Part shown: positions 24,200-30,700 of the stretch, piece by piece | Position numbering within the stretch: position 1 is the stretch's first letter | How the letters are laid out: every line of letters begins with the position of its first letter | NCBI GenBank assembly: GCA_022414725.1 | Contig: CM039462.1 | Location: 39,839,668-39,903,667 of the forward strand | DNA from: Microglena sp. YARC | Taxonomy: Eukaryota > Chlorophyta > Chlorophyceae > Chlamydomonadales > Chlamydomonadaceae | Length of the DNA: 64,000 nt | Reading direction: 5' to 3' | Translations under genes and position numbers: made by a program | Notes under the pieces: model-generated | Database searches by the model: none | What the model was told of the DNA's origin: nothing | The model's input: only the letters and a program-made list of their open reading frames with translations

Positions 24200-25122
24200 C
24201 CTCATCCACCTTATTCACCTCCTACCATATACACTCCCACCAAGATGATGCACTCCTGATGCATCTCACACTCCCCATACACACTCCCATCAAGATGATG
24301 CATTGGGCTCCTGGTGCATCTTACACACCTCATACACCTTCCCACACGCACTCCCAACAAGATGATGCGCGCCTGGTGCATCTTACGCACCTCATCCATA
24401 CACACTCCCACCAAGATACTGCACCCCTGATGCATCTTACTCACCTCATCCACCTCCCCATACGCACTCACATCAAGACGCCGCATTGGACCCCTGGTGC
24501 ATCTCAAACACCGCATACACCTTCCCATACACATTCCTGTCATGATGATGCACTCTGTCCCTCATCCATATCCTGCCATACACACTTCCATCATGGTCCG
24601 CCCACTTGGCTTGACATGCAGAGCCTAGATTCTCAATACCACTTTGTCATTTAGGAGTTTTCTTCCTGTGGTAGGACCACACAGTCAAAAATTTGACTGT
24701 GCATGACCTATCATGTCACTGTGGCAGAGCCATGACATGTGGTAGGAGCCTGCCAGAGGGCATGACCAACCTGACCCCGACCTTTGCTTCAGCTCCCAGA
24801 GCTTGATGTCTCACCTGGTGGGGGGATGGGGCTACTCTGTGCTATATGCACTGGTACTGCTGGTGCCTGTAGCTGTTGAGCCCTCCCTTGGACTGACCAA
24901 GTCCTCAGGAAGGTGCCTTGTTGGTTCAGGCCACTATAGGCTTCATCTGGCCAGACAATCTGGGGAGCAAGGCGCCTGAGCCTTTCAATCTGAAGCAACG
25001 GGAAGCATTTGAGCGAGGGCATTAGTATGGCCATCACTAGCACTACTACCACCTGCGAGGAAGCGACGCACATCGAGCCAAGTCGATGGCTTCCAGCGAG
25101 CAGCACTTACGATTGTATTCAT
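1775..25122 (-). CDS. AF4/FMR2 (AFF)-like transcription elongation scaffold, whole gene (3' end open)
   Basis: This is a minus-strand gene built from nine exons: 25111-25122, 24815-24989, 14394-16877, 12296-12466, 9604-11138, 8288-8449, 6672-6938, 3992-4252 and 1775-1945. Every join has GT-AG borders and matching phase, giving about 1,746 residues. The first ~1,450 residues are low-complexity, acidic and Ser/Pro/Lys-rich with internal repeats. The last ~290 are predicted helical and resemble the AFF C-terminal homology domain. Points of resemblance are the join YLHGILK|FLEAAHGYEQ, an Ala/Pro/Gly linker where AFFs have a Ser/Pro linker, and a helix with a W-x2-A ... F-x2-L pattern. In animals AFF proteins scaffold P-TEFb and ELL in the super elongation complex in the nucleus, and the CHD mediates dimerisation. 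A disordered N-terminus with a C-terminal CHD is the family architecture. Uncertain points are the start, the exon 3 donor and the missing last exon. The family call is inferred from pattern, not from a search. Confidence 0.62.
1946..2580 (-). repeat. partial tandem copies of exon 9 5' part with acceptor
   Basis: Four extra copies, spaced 138-164 bp apart, each carry the CAG acceptor followed by the start of exon 9 (VASAMI..Y/DSKAGDLWQKA). They then run into (GT)n-type sequence. Each is truncated before the NFNKL segment or shortly after it, so the most 3' copy (1775-1945) is taken as the real exon. Confidence 0.75.
2581..3991 (-). repeat. tandem copies of exon 8 3' end plus donor
   Basis: About a dozen copies of a ~104-bp unit carry, on the minus strand, the end of exon 8 (EVSSWTSxLEQ) followed by its GTACGG donor and purine-rich intron sequence. 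Spacing is regular (near 2978, 3082, 3185, 3290, 3393, 3498, 3602). Copies keep the donor but have accumulated substitutions and indels. Confidence 0.8.
2770..2870 (+). mobile_element. ~101-bp non-autonomous element E with 11-bp target-site duplication
   Basis: The element runs from cacggtgactatagctagct to a ttcaatttcaattt tail. It is flanked by ccctgctagct on both sides (2759-2769 and 2871-2881), so it inserted into the exon 8 copy array. Other copies are at 11488-11590 (reverse), ~39870-39969 and 50597-50700. The simple-sequence tail and short TSD suggest a SINE-like or other retroposed element; no coding capacity is seen. Confidence 0.75.
3992..4252 (-). CDS. AFF-like gene, exon 8 (CHD linker)
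   Basis: It has 87 codons, phase 0 to 0, acceptor gagcag and donor GTACGG. It begins VRTKWLVLNTETLQQALTTL, likely helical. It then passes through an Ala/Gly/Pro-rich stretch and ends ...AQEVSSWTSNLEQ. The position and low complexity correspond to the flexible loop between CHD helices in AFF proteins. Confidence 0.7.
4253..5344. other. intron 7 interior, no feature recognised
   Basis: Largely unique, moderately AT-rich sequence. It has a small duplicated motif (tttgacgttttttt at about 4400 and 4450). No open frame has plausible splice sites. Confidence 0.5.
5345..6671 (-). repeat. tandem copies of exon 7 3' end plus donor
   Basis: About ten copies carry, on the minus strand, the last ~65 bp of exon 7 (ITLEAIRLLAIKLYAV) and its GTGCGTGG donor. 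They are separated by G-rich and GT-rich spacers. The copies are 80-160 bp apart; the best-conserved are nearest the real exon. Long C-runs occur between units at 5350, 5728, 6390 and 6550. Frames through the array on either strand are artefacts. Confidence 0.82.
6672..6938 (-). CDS. AFF-like gene, exon 7 (CHD core helices)
   Basis: It has 89 codons, phase 0 to 0, acceptor catccag and donor GTGCGT. The peptide starts FLEAAHGYEQLPDRDSGTRN and contains CKLLLSLHSILATVQN, an acidic insert, then ITLEAIRLLAIKLYAV. Joined to exon 6 this gives YLHGILKFLEAAHGYEQ, matching the hydrophobic pattern of the first CHD helix pair. The final helix matches the AFF segment before the linker. Confidence 0.75.
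7014..7125 (-). pseudogene. duplicate of exon 7 5' half
   Basis: This second copy of the acceptor and first ~37 codons of exon 7 (LEAAHGYEQLPDRDSGT.., then LLLSLHSILATVQN) lies about 190 bp upstream. It diverges after VQN into repeat sequence with no donor. It is probably an unused or competing acceptor. Confidence 0.75.
7132..7770. repeat. GT-rich minisatellite in intron 6
   Basis: Variable repeats of gtgtgggtgtgagttttggt type, with an inner (agtag)n block around 7250-7350. Non-coding. Confidence 0.8.
7780..8287 (-). repeat. tandem copies of exon 6 3' end plus donor, with palindromes
   Basis: Three extra copies (near 7785, 7865 and 8055) carry, on the minus strand, ATG-TAC-type codons, the GGCATTCTCAAG exon end and a GT donor. 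They are spaced by ~80-230 bp. The longer units contain an 18-bp perfect palindrome at 8017-8034, 8218-8235 and 8248-8265. Confidence 0.78.
8288..8449 (-). CDS. AFF-like gene, exon 6 (start of CHD)
   Basis: It has 54 codons, phase 0 to 0, acceptor acacacag and donor GTAGGC. It contains DDGKKFKRLGDKTRDANNY and then a helix ALTMYLHGILK. The Lys-rich helix, a D-K-T motif and A-L-x2-Y-L are the pattern at the start of the AFF C-terminal domain. Both edges of this exon are multiplied in the adjoining introns. Confidence 0.75.
8450..9420 (-). repeat. tandem copies of exon 6 5' end plus acceptor
   Basis: About seven further copies carry, on the minus strand, CAG followed by TTTGCGGCAAGCTTCCCGTC, the first ~30 bp of exon 6. 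They are 90-160 bp apart, with CT/CA-rich spacers and long C-runs (minus strand) that keep an acceptor-like context. Confidence 0.82.
9421..9492 (-). pseudogene. intron-less fusion of exon 5 end and exon 6 start
   Basis: On the minus strand the duplicated end of exon 5 (GDDWLSFVSVS, 9451-9491) runs directly into the duplicated start of exon 6 (9421-9448) with only two linking bases. The genuine exons are separated by more than 1.1 kb. The last ~10 bases of exon 5 (CATGATGCAG) are missing at the joint. Confidence 0.75.
9604..11138 (-). CDS. AFF-like gene, exon 5 (large disordered region)
   Basis: It has 511 codons, starts with 2 nt and ends in phase 0, acceptor caatgcag and donor GTGAGT. The first ~150 residues look the most structured (RLLGRRATQMVVNRFMLEPL ... 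YEHSVAQLASKPYSTSKEEA). The rest is Gly/Ser/Arg-rich. Near the end is a basic cluster (KAGKKKSTRRR), a possible nuclear signal, and then an acidic Ser/Glu stretch. The first in-frame ATGs of the surrounding open frame lie in the intron and are not used in this model. Confidence 0.72.
11474..12306 (-). mobile_element. element E insertion carrying a 40-bp satellite; 14-bp TSD overlaps a splice donor
   Basis: The direct repeat tacctgcgtcgtaa occurs at 11474-11487 and 12293-12306. Between them is a reverse copy of element E (11488-~11590), about 17 copies of a 40-bp unit (11585-12271, ctacagctacacccacacat...), and then a second partial E head (12272-12292). The TSD contains the last 11 bases of exon 4 and the GTA of its donor, so a donor copy exists on both sides. 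Confidence 0.75.
12296..12466 (-). CDS. AFF-like gene, exon 4
   Basis: It has 56 codons flanked by split codons (2 nt at the start, 1 nt at the end), acceptor caccacag and donor GTACGG. It reads PGEDSAERRDDSSPAEVHSK ... GLEDGERLPTPGKVKPEGN and is predicted disordered. The donor lies on the border of the element E insertion. The 5' edge of this exon is duplicated at 12559-12623. Confidence 0.7.
12467..12830 (-). repeat. G-rich repeats with a second copy of exon 4's 5' edge
   Basis: ggggttggg-type repeats. At 12559-12623 there is a diverged copy of the exon 4 acceptor and first ~50 bp. At 12721-12772 there is a fragment of the GGGAGCCCCC dispersed family. Confidence 0.65.
12831..13164. other. 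intron 3 interior, no gene seen
   Basis: AT-richer unique sequence. A degenerate copy of the exon 3 repeat unit is at about 13070-13110 (aaggagctcatgcagcatcc). Confidence 0.5.
13165..14393 (-). repeat. 148-156-bp array derived from exon 3 3' end
   Basis: About eight copies of a unit encode, on the minus strand, LKGSVLAEVLGSDEQQRES ... GRIGRRMSSLGKQNG. Five copies (near 13480, 13635, 13790, 13946 and 14095) carry a C-to-A change on the plus strand that creates an in-frame TGA on the coding strand. One copy near 14160 has an extra CT that shifts frame. Most of the array therefore cannot be translated as exon. The plus strand is open by chance for 447 codons and is not taken as a gene. Confidence 0.8.
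14394..16877 (-). CDS. AFF-like gene, exon 3 (large repetitive acidic exon)
   Basis: It has 827 codons between split codons, with a strong acceptor (ctctctccctttctctcag). It carries internal peptide repeats: SKADSPSSKADSPPAETDSK near the start, then GEASPSPEAVAGEGEERLN-type, then ~24-residue GSPVEKKDDLGAGMETDSP-type units. A more unique C-terminal part contains DGVEDMEICPIDDAPPPPSA and GPGAGLPPFGKRLNRLEDGG. It is predicted disordered and very acidic. The 3' end is uncertain: AACG|GTGCGC at 14394 gives the right phase for exon 4, but the same donor recurs in each copy of the downstream array. Confidence 0.7.
16879..17095 (+). repeat. polypurine (GA-rich) tract then G-run
   Basis: About 160 bp of almost pure purine (gagagagggaggga) is followed by a G-rich stretch. 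On the minus strand it forms the extended pyrimidine tract upstream of the exon 3 acceptor. Its mirror symmetry could allow triplex formation. Confidence 0.75.
17132..17410. repeat. 12-bp minisatellite (ctgctaggtgta)
   Basis: About 22 variants of a 12-bp unit. Because 12 is divisible by 3 the minus strand reads as a TPSS/RPSS repeat. No splice context supports coding. Confidence 0.8.
17480..17930. repeat. ~62-bp minisatellite (acaacac/gtggattatgcag)
   Basis: About six tandem copies of a 60-62-bp unit rich in acaacacaac, each with a tatg(g/c)tggattatgcag core. Non-coding. Confidence 0.8.
18096..18309 (+). mobile_element. tRNA-derived SINE, full-length copy with 11-bp TSD
   Basis: It is flanked by tgttggataag (18085-18095 and 18310-18320). 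It contains an internal pol III A box (tggtctagtgg, 18121) and B box (ggttcgatccc). A non-tRNA body follows (ggtcgtcgtcaaccgcgatgg) with a conserved tail (ccccaccaggcgttatcatt). It is not a functional tRNA: there is no cloverleaf 3' acceptor half. Relatives are at 35899-36102, 38640-38840, 42646-42771 and 19579-19666 (reverse). Confidence 0.85.
18330..19215. repeat. ~30/62-bp minisatellite (aatacatcccttcaca)
   Basis: Long array of aaggcacaaatacatccctcacaaatgcataaatttaagac-type units with gradual variation. Later units (19000-19160) are nearly identical and suggest recent expansion. Non-coding. Confidence 0.8.
19579..19666 (-). mobile_element. 5'-truncated SINE fragment (reverse)
   Basis: The reverse complement matches the SINE tail (tgtccaggtaaagtagcagcc ... 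ccaccaggcgt) but lacks A and B boxes. This is typical of incomplete reverse transcription. Confidence 0.7.
19667..20965. other. intron 2 interior: short duplicated motifs, no gene
   Basis: tgcacttttggtgcattgtcg occurs near 19800 and 20275, and gagaaggatc(t/g)tggccttggcatgtgattagtgcac near 20330 and 20565. A C-run lies at 20790-20806. A hairpin (gcgtcgccat/atggcgacgc) is at 20726-20757. A 228-codon plus-strand frame crosses these repeats but shows no conserved motif. Confidence 0.5.
20966..21310. repeat. ~115-bp tandem repeat, three copies
   Basis: Units start with ttctttcgccagctgacagaaaatagtaat and contain an AT-rich middle (atatattaatagtat) and tcatcccaaaat. Copies start near 20966, 21090 and 21200. 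Confidence 0.75.
21311..21957. repeat. ~127-bp tandem repeat, five copies
   Basis: Units run cagtgagcagcctgaactgg ... ctcaggtttggcctgaaacc. Each carries an inverted repeat (ccgtttggcaaacgg). Short frames within are repeat-derived. Confidence 0.8.
21958..22195. repeat. ~117-bp tandem duplication
   Basis: Two copies share cagtgagcagcctg...ggctgatagaccattt and agcaagtcaaccagac. A detached fragment of the same unit (cagtgagcagcccgaaggctgatagacca) lies at about 26258-26288, between the AFF-like and methyltransferase genes. Confidence 0.7.
22190..23600. repeat. expanded TIR element: ~70-bp array then ~60-bp array
   Basis: 22190-22720 holds about eight ~70-bp copies of cgagcagcagcttctaggcagctctcctgg. 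22740-23515 holds about thirteen ~60-bp copies of gctgacagaatcagctctcc. 23530-23590 contains the inverse of the first motif (gggagctgcctagaagctg). A compact element with the same terminal motifs is at 29369-29575, so this may be one such element with both parts internally multiplied. Confidence 0.6.
23635..23806 (+). repeat. ATGATATCAT-rich element, copy 2
   Basis: Alignable over its whole length with 273-455, including aaggaacagca at the left, the ccggcagtctg core and the gccggtcccta right end. Confidence 0.7.
24155..24600. repeat. (CT)n microsatellite and ~60-bp minisatellite
   Basis: A (ct)n run lies at about 24160-24197. It is followed by about six copies of cacactcccatcaagatgatgca ... 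ctggtgcatctta. Non-coding, inside intron 2 of the AFF-like gene. Confidence 0.75.
24815..24989 (-). CDS. AFF-like gene, candidate exon 2
   Basis: It has 58 codons from phase 0 to a 1-nt overhang, acceptor cccgttgcttcag and strong donor ccaccag|GTGAGA. It begins IERLRRLAPQIVWPDEAYSG and continues GLNQQGTFLRTWSVQGRAQQ. No family was recognised. The 1-nt end fits the 2-nt start of exon 3, about 8 kb downstream, as Gly. It could belong to another transcript, or exons may be missing between the two. Confidence 0.55.
25111..25122 (-). CDS. AFF-like gene, candidate first coding exon (MNTI)
   Basis: A four-codon ATG exon is followed by a consensus donor (ATC|GTAAGT) and is in phase 0 with exon 2. 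Such a short first coding exon is plausible but weakly supported. An alternative is an in-frame ATG upstream of exon 2 read without splicing. Confidence 0.3.
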
Positions 25123-26725
25123 TCCTGCTGTTTCCGATCCGGGTCCCTGAATTGCACACGAGCGTTGGATGAGCTACCGTCCATGTTAGGGGTCAGATAC
25201 TTGTCGGGCGAGTCATTCTATCGCAGTTGCATCTCTGCTCAGACAACCTTACCGGGCCAGCTTCTTCCATTGCGCCCGGCTTCCTACCCCTGCAACAGTC
25301 TCGCCAATAATTGAAATTTGTCCCAGCACTCCTGAAATTTACCTTGGACTAACAAAACAAACCATGTTTACAGCGCGCATTTAGGAACGAGACCGCGGCA
25401 TATTGGTGGACTCGACTCGAGTCGAAATATGCTTCCTTAGCTACATTTTCGTAAGTAGCTGGTGGTAGCTGATCTTCTCGACCCGCTGTGCTTCCTAGTC
25501 AGCTTAGTAGCTAGTACCATGGCGCTAGGACCCACAAGGTACGGCAACGTTATTATGACTTCTGACTGATCGGTCCAAGTAACATTAAGTTAGGTCCCCC
25601 CCAGGCTCTATATATCTCCTACTGCAGTAGTAGCCCGGGCCTCAAAAAATGTATGTAAGACCGATCGATTTTTTCTGTGAAAGGGACTGCAATGGCATGT
25701 AATATGGCGATATTCGTGTAGTTACTTTTCTGGTCATTCTGAGCACCTAATTTAGGGGTGGGGCAGCCCTCATTTCGTTTGTTTGAACTTTTTACTCAGA
25801 CCTCCAATCTACGTTCTGAGACCACCTGTGACTCTATGAGTAGGGCTTGGTAAGGGTAGTCTATTGGCACCACTTAGGAACTCATAAAATAAGTATTTAC
25901 CCCCCCCCCCCCCCCCCTCCCCAACCCCCAGCTCAGCCCAGATTATGAGTGGATGAATGGCTGTGTGAATGACAGGGGCAGTTGATTGGCGCCACAGTAC
26001 ACCCAGGGGGTATATGGGTGGGTATGGGTGGGTGAGTATTAGTGAGTGAATGGGACGCTACGGCCTAACCTGTTTATGTTGACTATCTATACGGCCCCCC
26101 AGGCCCACGATGTAACGAAGTTATTTACAAAGCCTAGAAGGTGTCGAATGCAGGACCTGAGCAAGTCTTTAAACTGTGTACATCCATCTGACTGCATTCT
26201 GTTCCCGGGAGTGTGGTTCAGTAGTGTTTATAATAACCCATTTTTACTCCACATGCAGACAGTGAGCAGCCCGAAGGCTGATAGACCAGGATATCGATAC
26301 CATCTATTTAACGCATCACATCGAGCAAACAGTACAAAGGTTCAACTATAACGAGCCCCTTACTTCAAGGGCATGCTATCTCTGTTATAGTTACGGTTTC
26401 TGCTGCGGCCCCTACCACACCATCACTCCACTGTTCTTATCCCAGACGCCCTGGAGATGTGAGGAGGAAGCATGGAAAAAGCATTACATGCACGTGTACT
26501 ATATTCCTGATTATCTAGGAGCAATCCTTGGGCAAGCAAATATAGCCTATCTGGTGACCCTGGACTGTACCATATGTACAGACATGTGGACACAAGCTCC
26601 CATACGACTGGGTACTGTCACACCTGGATCCCTCACGCACCTGACTACCCCCCCCCCCCCCCCCCCCCCCCCCATCTCCATATATCTCCTCCCCTCCCTG
26701 CCTGAGCCCTCCTACATCTATCCAG
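25123..26725. other. intergenic region between AFF-like and methyltransferase genes
   Basis: No supported exon. It contains a ~20-bp C-run at 25900, a fragment of the 21958 repeat near 26258, and a ~30-bp C-run at 26650. It would hold the AFF-like promoter and the methyltransferase 3' UTR, since both genes run leftward. Confidence 0.45.
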
Positions 26726-26818
26726 TTAGTACACGAAGGGGATGAACTTGTTGACTCCGCTGGCGTACGTGGCATACTCTGGGTAGTGCTTGGTCAAGGC
26801 AGCCTCCTCAAATTGGAC
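26726..26818 (-). CDS. methyltransferase gene, exon 6 (C-terminus)
   Basis: 30 codons plus TAA, phase 0, acceptor cgcttgcag. VQFEEAALTKHYPEYATYAS then GVNKFIPFVY. The Glu-Glu pair and Tyr-x2-Tyr are the C-terminal signature of the family. Confidence 0.88.
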   Translation of the reverse strand, partial: VQFEEAALTKHYPEYATYASGVNKFIPFVY

Positions 26819-27712
26819 CTGCAAGCGGGGTTCATGTGGGCTTGAGTGCTCCTAGTTTTATTTTGATTGTCGGGGTAGGCAGATCACTCGGTACAGCTGA
26901 GGAAGCCGTCCTAGGGATTAGTTATAAAAAAAACAAATAAATAAATAGTGCGCCTTATTACGAGGCGTGAGGTTGAGGGGGCCAGCCCGTTTGCTTTCAC
27001 TGGGGCCAACCACCAAAGGGACAAGTTGCACAAAAAGCTCATGCTTTTTAATAGACCACGAATACATAGAATAATAAAATTAAATACAAATTGACTACAA
27101 TAAATACCTATTTGTTAAAGCTAATTTATTATAAGAGCTGCGTATTTAAAATCATATTTCTTTGCAATATGGAAATTGGCAAGACTCTTTTGGCCTAGGT
27201 GGCTACTGGGAATTTTCTTTTCGGCCTCTCTCAGCAACTTCTAGGCTGCTCCCCGAGCTAGCCACTGTCCTACACCCAACCATTCAAGCAGTTCTAGACA
27301 GCTGATAAAAAAACATGTCCTCACCTTCTTCTCCAAGACAAACCAAAGAAGGAGTGTCAGAGCCAGACGCGCCTCACTCATGGTGATTGCCGTGAACCCA
27401 AAGCACAGCATGAGCACACCGGCAAACATAGGGTGCCTGACTATCGAGTACATGCCTGACGAAGGAGAGGGTTGAAGTGAGGGCAGGTCAGTTTTGTAAG
27501 TCACAATTGAATGCCTTGGAGGGATTACATTTCCCAAATTTCCATTGAAGACTATAAGAGGCTAATAATAAGATGCTAATAATAAGAAGGCAAGCCTAAC
27601 AAAAGCATACAGTGCTTCAACTAATCTAGAGTGGAGGCTTTCATCCCAACAAGCATGTTGTCAATAAATAGAGGTAAAGGCTCGGAGAAAGTTTGCATAG
27701 TTCCCTGAAATG

Positions 27713-27746
<34 letters not shown>

Positions 27747-30700
27747 ACGCAAACCTATCCCAACACGCCCCAACTCTAACTTACCCTCGAGTACCTAGAC
27801 CCTACAAACCAACATCCCAACACGCCCCAACTCTAACTAACCCTACAGTACTTGGGCCCTACAAACCAACACCCCAATATGCCCCAACTCTACCTTCCCC
27901 TCCAGAACCTAGGCCCCCCAAACCAACATCCCAACACACCCCAACTCTAGATTACCCTCCAGTACTTGGGCCCTCCAAACCAACACCCTAACATGCCCCA
28001 ACTCTAAACTCAGAACCCTGAACTCAGAACCTAGGCCCACCAAACCAACACCCCAACACCACAACCTACCTGAGGTGACAAGCTTATGCATCTTCCTTGG
28101 AGTAGGCAGGGGGCTGAAGTTTTTTCCCAGGCAGATGAAGGAGTAGATAATTGTGACAATACCGGCAGACAGCAGCAGGATGCCAATGAGATGGATCAGA
28201 CCCTGGTGGGACAGAGGAAGTGATGACTTCAGTTTTCTTGATTACCGCATATTATATTATATGTGATGTTCTGATATTCTATTCCCAGTTCTGGCTCATT
28301 ATATAATATTATATTCGATGTTCAGCAAGTCCTCTTTTTATGTTATATTTTTGGCGGGGCCCCCTCTTCAGGAGGGCGGGAGCCCCCATGTTTACCCATT
28401 TGTCCGTCTATCCGACCGAAAAACTTGAAGCCCGACACGTCAGCCAAGGATCGCGTTACTAACTCGCTTCGGGAAGCTCCTTTCGTTCCATTGCCAACAC
28501 ACTCCGCCAATTTTCCGCGTCTTTTATGTTTTGATATTATATTCCAAGTTCTAGTTCATTATTTAATATTATATACGATGTTCAACAAGTCTTCTTTTTA
28601 TGTTATGTTCTATTATTTCGATGTTCAGCAAGTCCTCTTTTTATGTTATATAATATTATTTCGATGTTCAACAAGTCCTCTTTTTATGTTATATAATATT
28701 ATTTCCATGTTTAGCAAGTCCTCTTGTTATGTTACATTGTATTATTTCGATGTTCAACAAGTCCTCTTTTTATGTTATATTTTATTATTTCGATATTCTG
28801 CGATATTCAACAAGAACTTGTTTTGGGCCAACCTGGGCTTACCACTAATTCTATCTTATATCTCAATTACTGGATCTTCTGCATTCTGTACTTCACTGTA
28901 AATGAGTAGGTGAGTTGGGTCGGTTAGGTGGTGGTTGATGGGCGTAGGGATTGGGAGTTGTGAGTTATTTTTATATGGGGCTTTCAACGGTTGTCATAAG
29001 GAAGCCCCCCCCCCCCCCCCCCCCCCCCGTCCAGCATACCTTAAGTGCGATGGGCTGAAAGACTATGAGGAACAGCGCTGCAAATTCAACCAGTAGCAGC
29101 GCGTTGACAGGGTTTCCCCCTCCAGGATCAGCCAGCTCCTCAATCAGTTCCTGGTCGTTGGGCAGAGGGGCATAAGGTTAGTCGACAGTTTGACAGTTGG
29201 AGCTTGGGGCTTTGGGGTACACTGCCTATCTTTTCAGCTTTGACCAGTGTTGCTAGGAGGTGGGGGAGGTGCTGGGAAGGCCCTTAGTCCTTCTAATCAC
29301 TATTTTTTTTGCTCCTTATTCTTTTGTAACTTTGTCTAAATGTCCTTTGGTCATTTGTCTAAGAGGTCTTTTCTTTTCAGCTACGAGCAGCAGCTTCTAG
29401 GTAGCTCCCCAAGCCAGCCATTCAGCTAAGCCCCACGATTTTCGCAAAGCCAGGCAGTTTTTTAGCTGATTATGTAAATTTCAAGTTGCACTAAGTTGCT
29501 TCAGGCTTGGCTGAATAACCAGCCAGGGGAGCTGCCTAGTAGCTGGTGATCGTAGCTGAAAAGAAAAGCAGTTTAAGGTAATGAGACAGAGAACTGGTTA
29601 CTGACGTGAGACTCCCCCCTTTGATTAGTATATGAGTAAAAATCAAAAGCTGTGTGAGGTAATGGGACAGAGAGCTGGTTGCTGACAGGAGACTACCCTC
29701 TTCGGGTAAGTAACGGAGTAAAAAAAGATAACGTCTGGAGGGGCGTGATATTGAGGGGACCTTCCCGCACGCCGCAGCTGGGGAAAGTCACCATGTCAGA
29801 CATGGCAAGTAACTGAGTATCTCATTCAAAATAAAACAAACAAAAAACGGACTGCCCGGCTTTGGGTTAGCTGGATTTGCAGACGGAGAGTCAGAGAACT
29901 AAGCATACATCATGCATACATGTTGTGTGTAGGTGGCTTGGTAGCACTGGTCACAGGCTGGAGGAAATGTGGTGTGGGCAGCGCATGCATACAAAGTGTG
30001 GGTAACAAATACAAAGCAATGCCCATGGAATAATCAACAGAGGTTTTGGGCCATCTAGGTATTGGATCAGCTAGGTATTGGGTCAGCTAGGTATTGAGAC
30101 AGTGAGGTATTGGGTCAGCTAGATTTGGGCCAGCTAGGTATTGGGTCAGCTAGGTATTGAGACAGTGAGGTATTGGGTCAGCTAGATTTGGGCCAGCTAG
30201 GTATTGGGTCAGCTAGGTAATGAGACAGTGAGGTATTGGGTCAGCTAGATTTGGGCCAGCTAGGTATTGGGTCAGCTAGGTATTGGGTCAGCTAGGTATT
30301 GAGACAGTGAGGTATTGGGTCAGCTAGATTTGGGCCAGCTAGGTATTGGGTCAGCTAGGTATTGAGACAGTGAGGTATTAGGTCAGCTAGATTTGGGCCA
30401 GCTAGGTATTGGGTCAGCTAGGTATTGAGACAGAGAGGTATTGGGTCAGCTAGAATTGGGCCAGCTAGGTATTGGGTCAGCTAGGTATTGAGACAGTGAG
30501 GTATTGGGTCAGCTAGATTTGGGCCAGCTAGGTATTGGGTCAGCTAGGTATCGAGACAGTGAGGTATTGGGTCAGCTAGATTTGGGCCAGCTAGGTATTG
30601 GGTCAGCTAGGTATTGAGACAGTGAGGTATTGGGTCAGCTAGATTTGGGCCAGCTAGGTATTGGGTCAGCTAGGTATTGGGTCAGCTAGGTATTGAGACA

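Noticed and set aside
25009..25314. 101-codon plus-strand frame
   Set aside because: Antisense to the candidate first exons of the AFF-like gene; no motif or splice partner.
26400..26470. Minus-strand candidate exon (GVWDKNSGVMV)
   Set aside because: Acceptor and donor are possible, but its phase does not fit the AFF-like exons, and it lies just past the stop codon of the methyltransferase gene.
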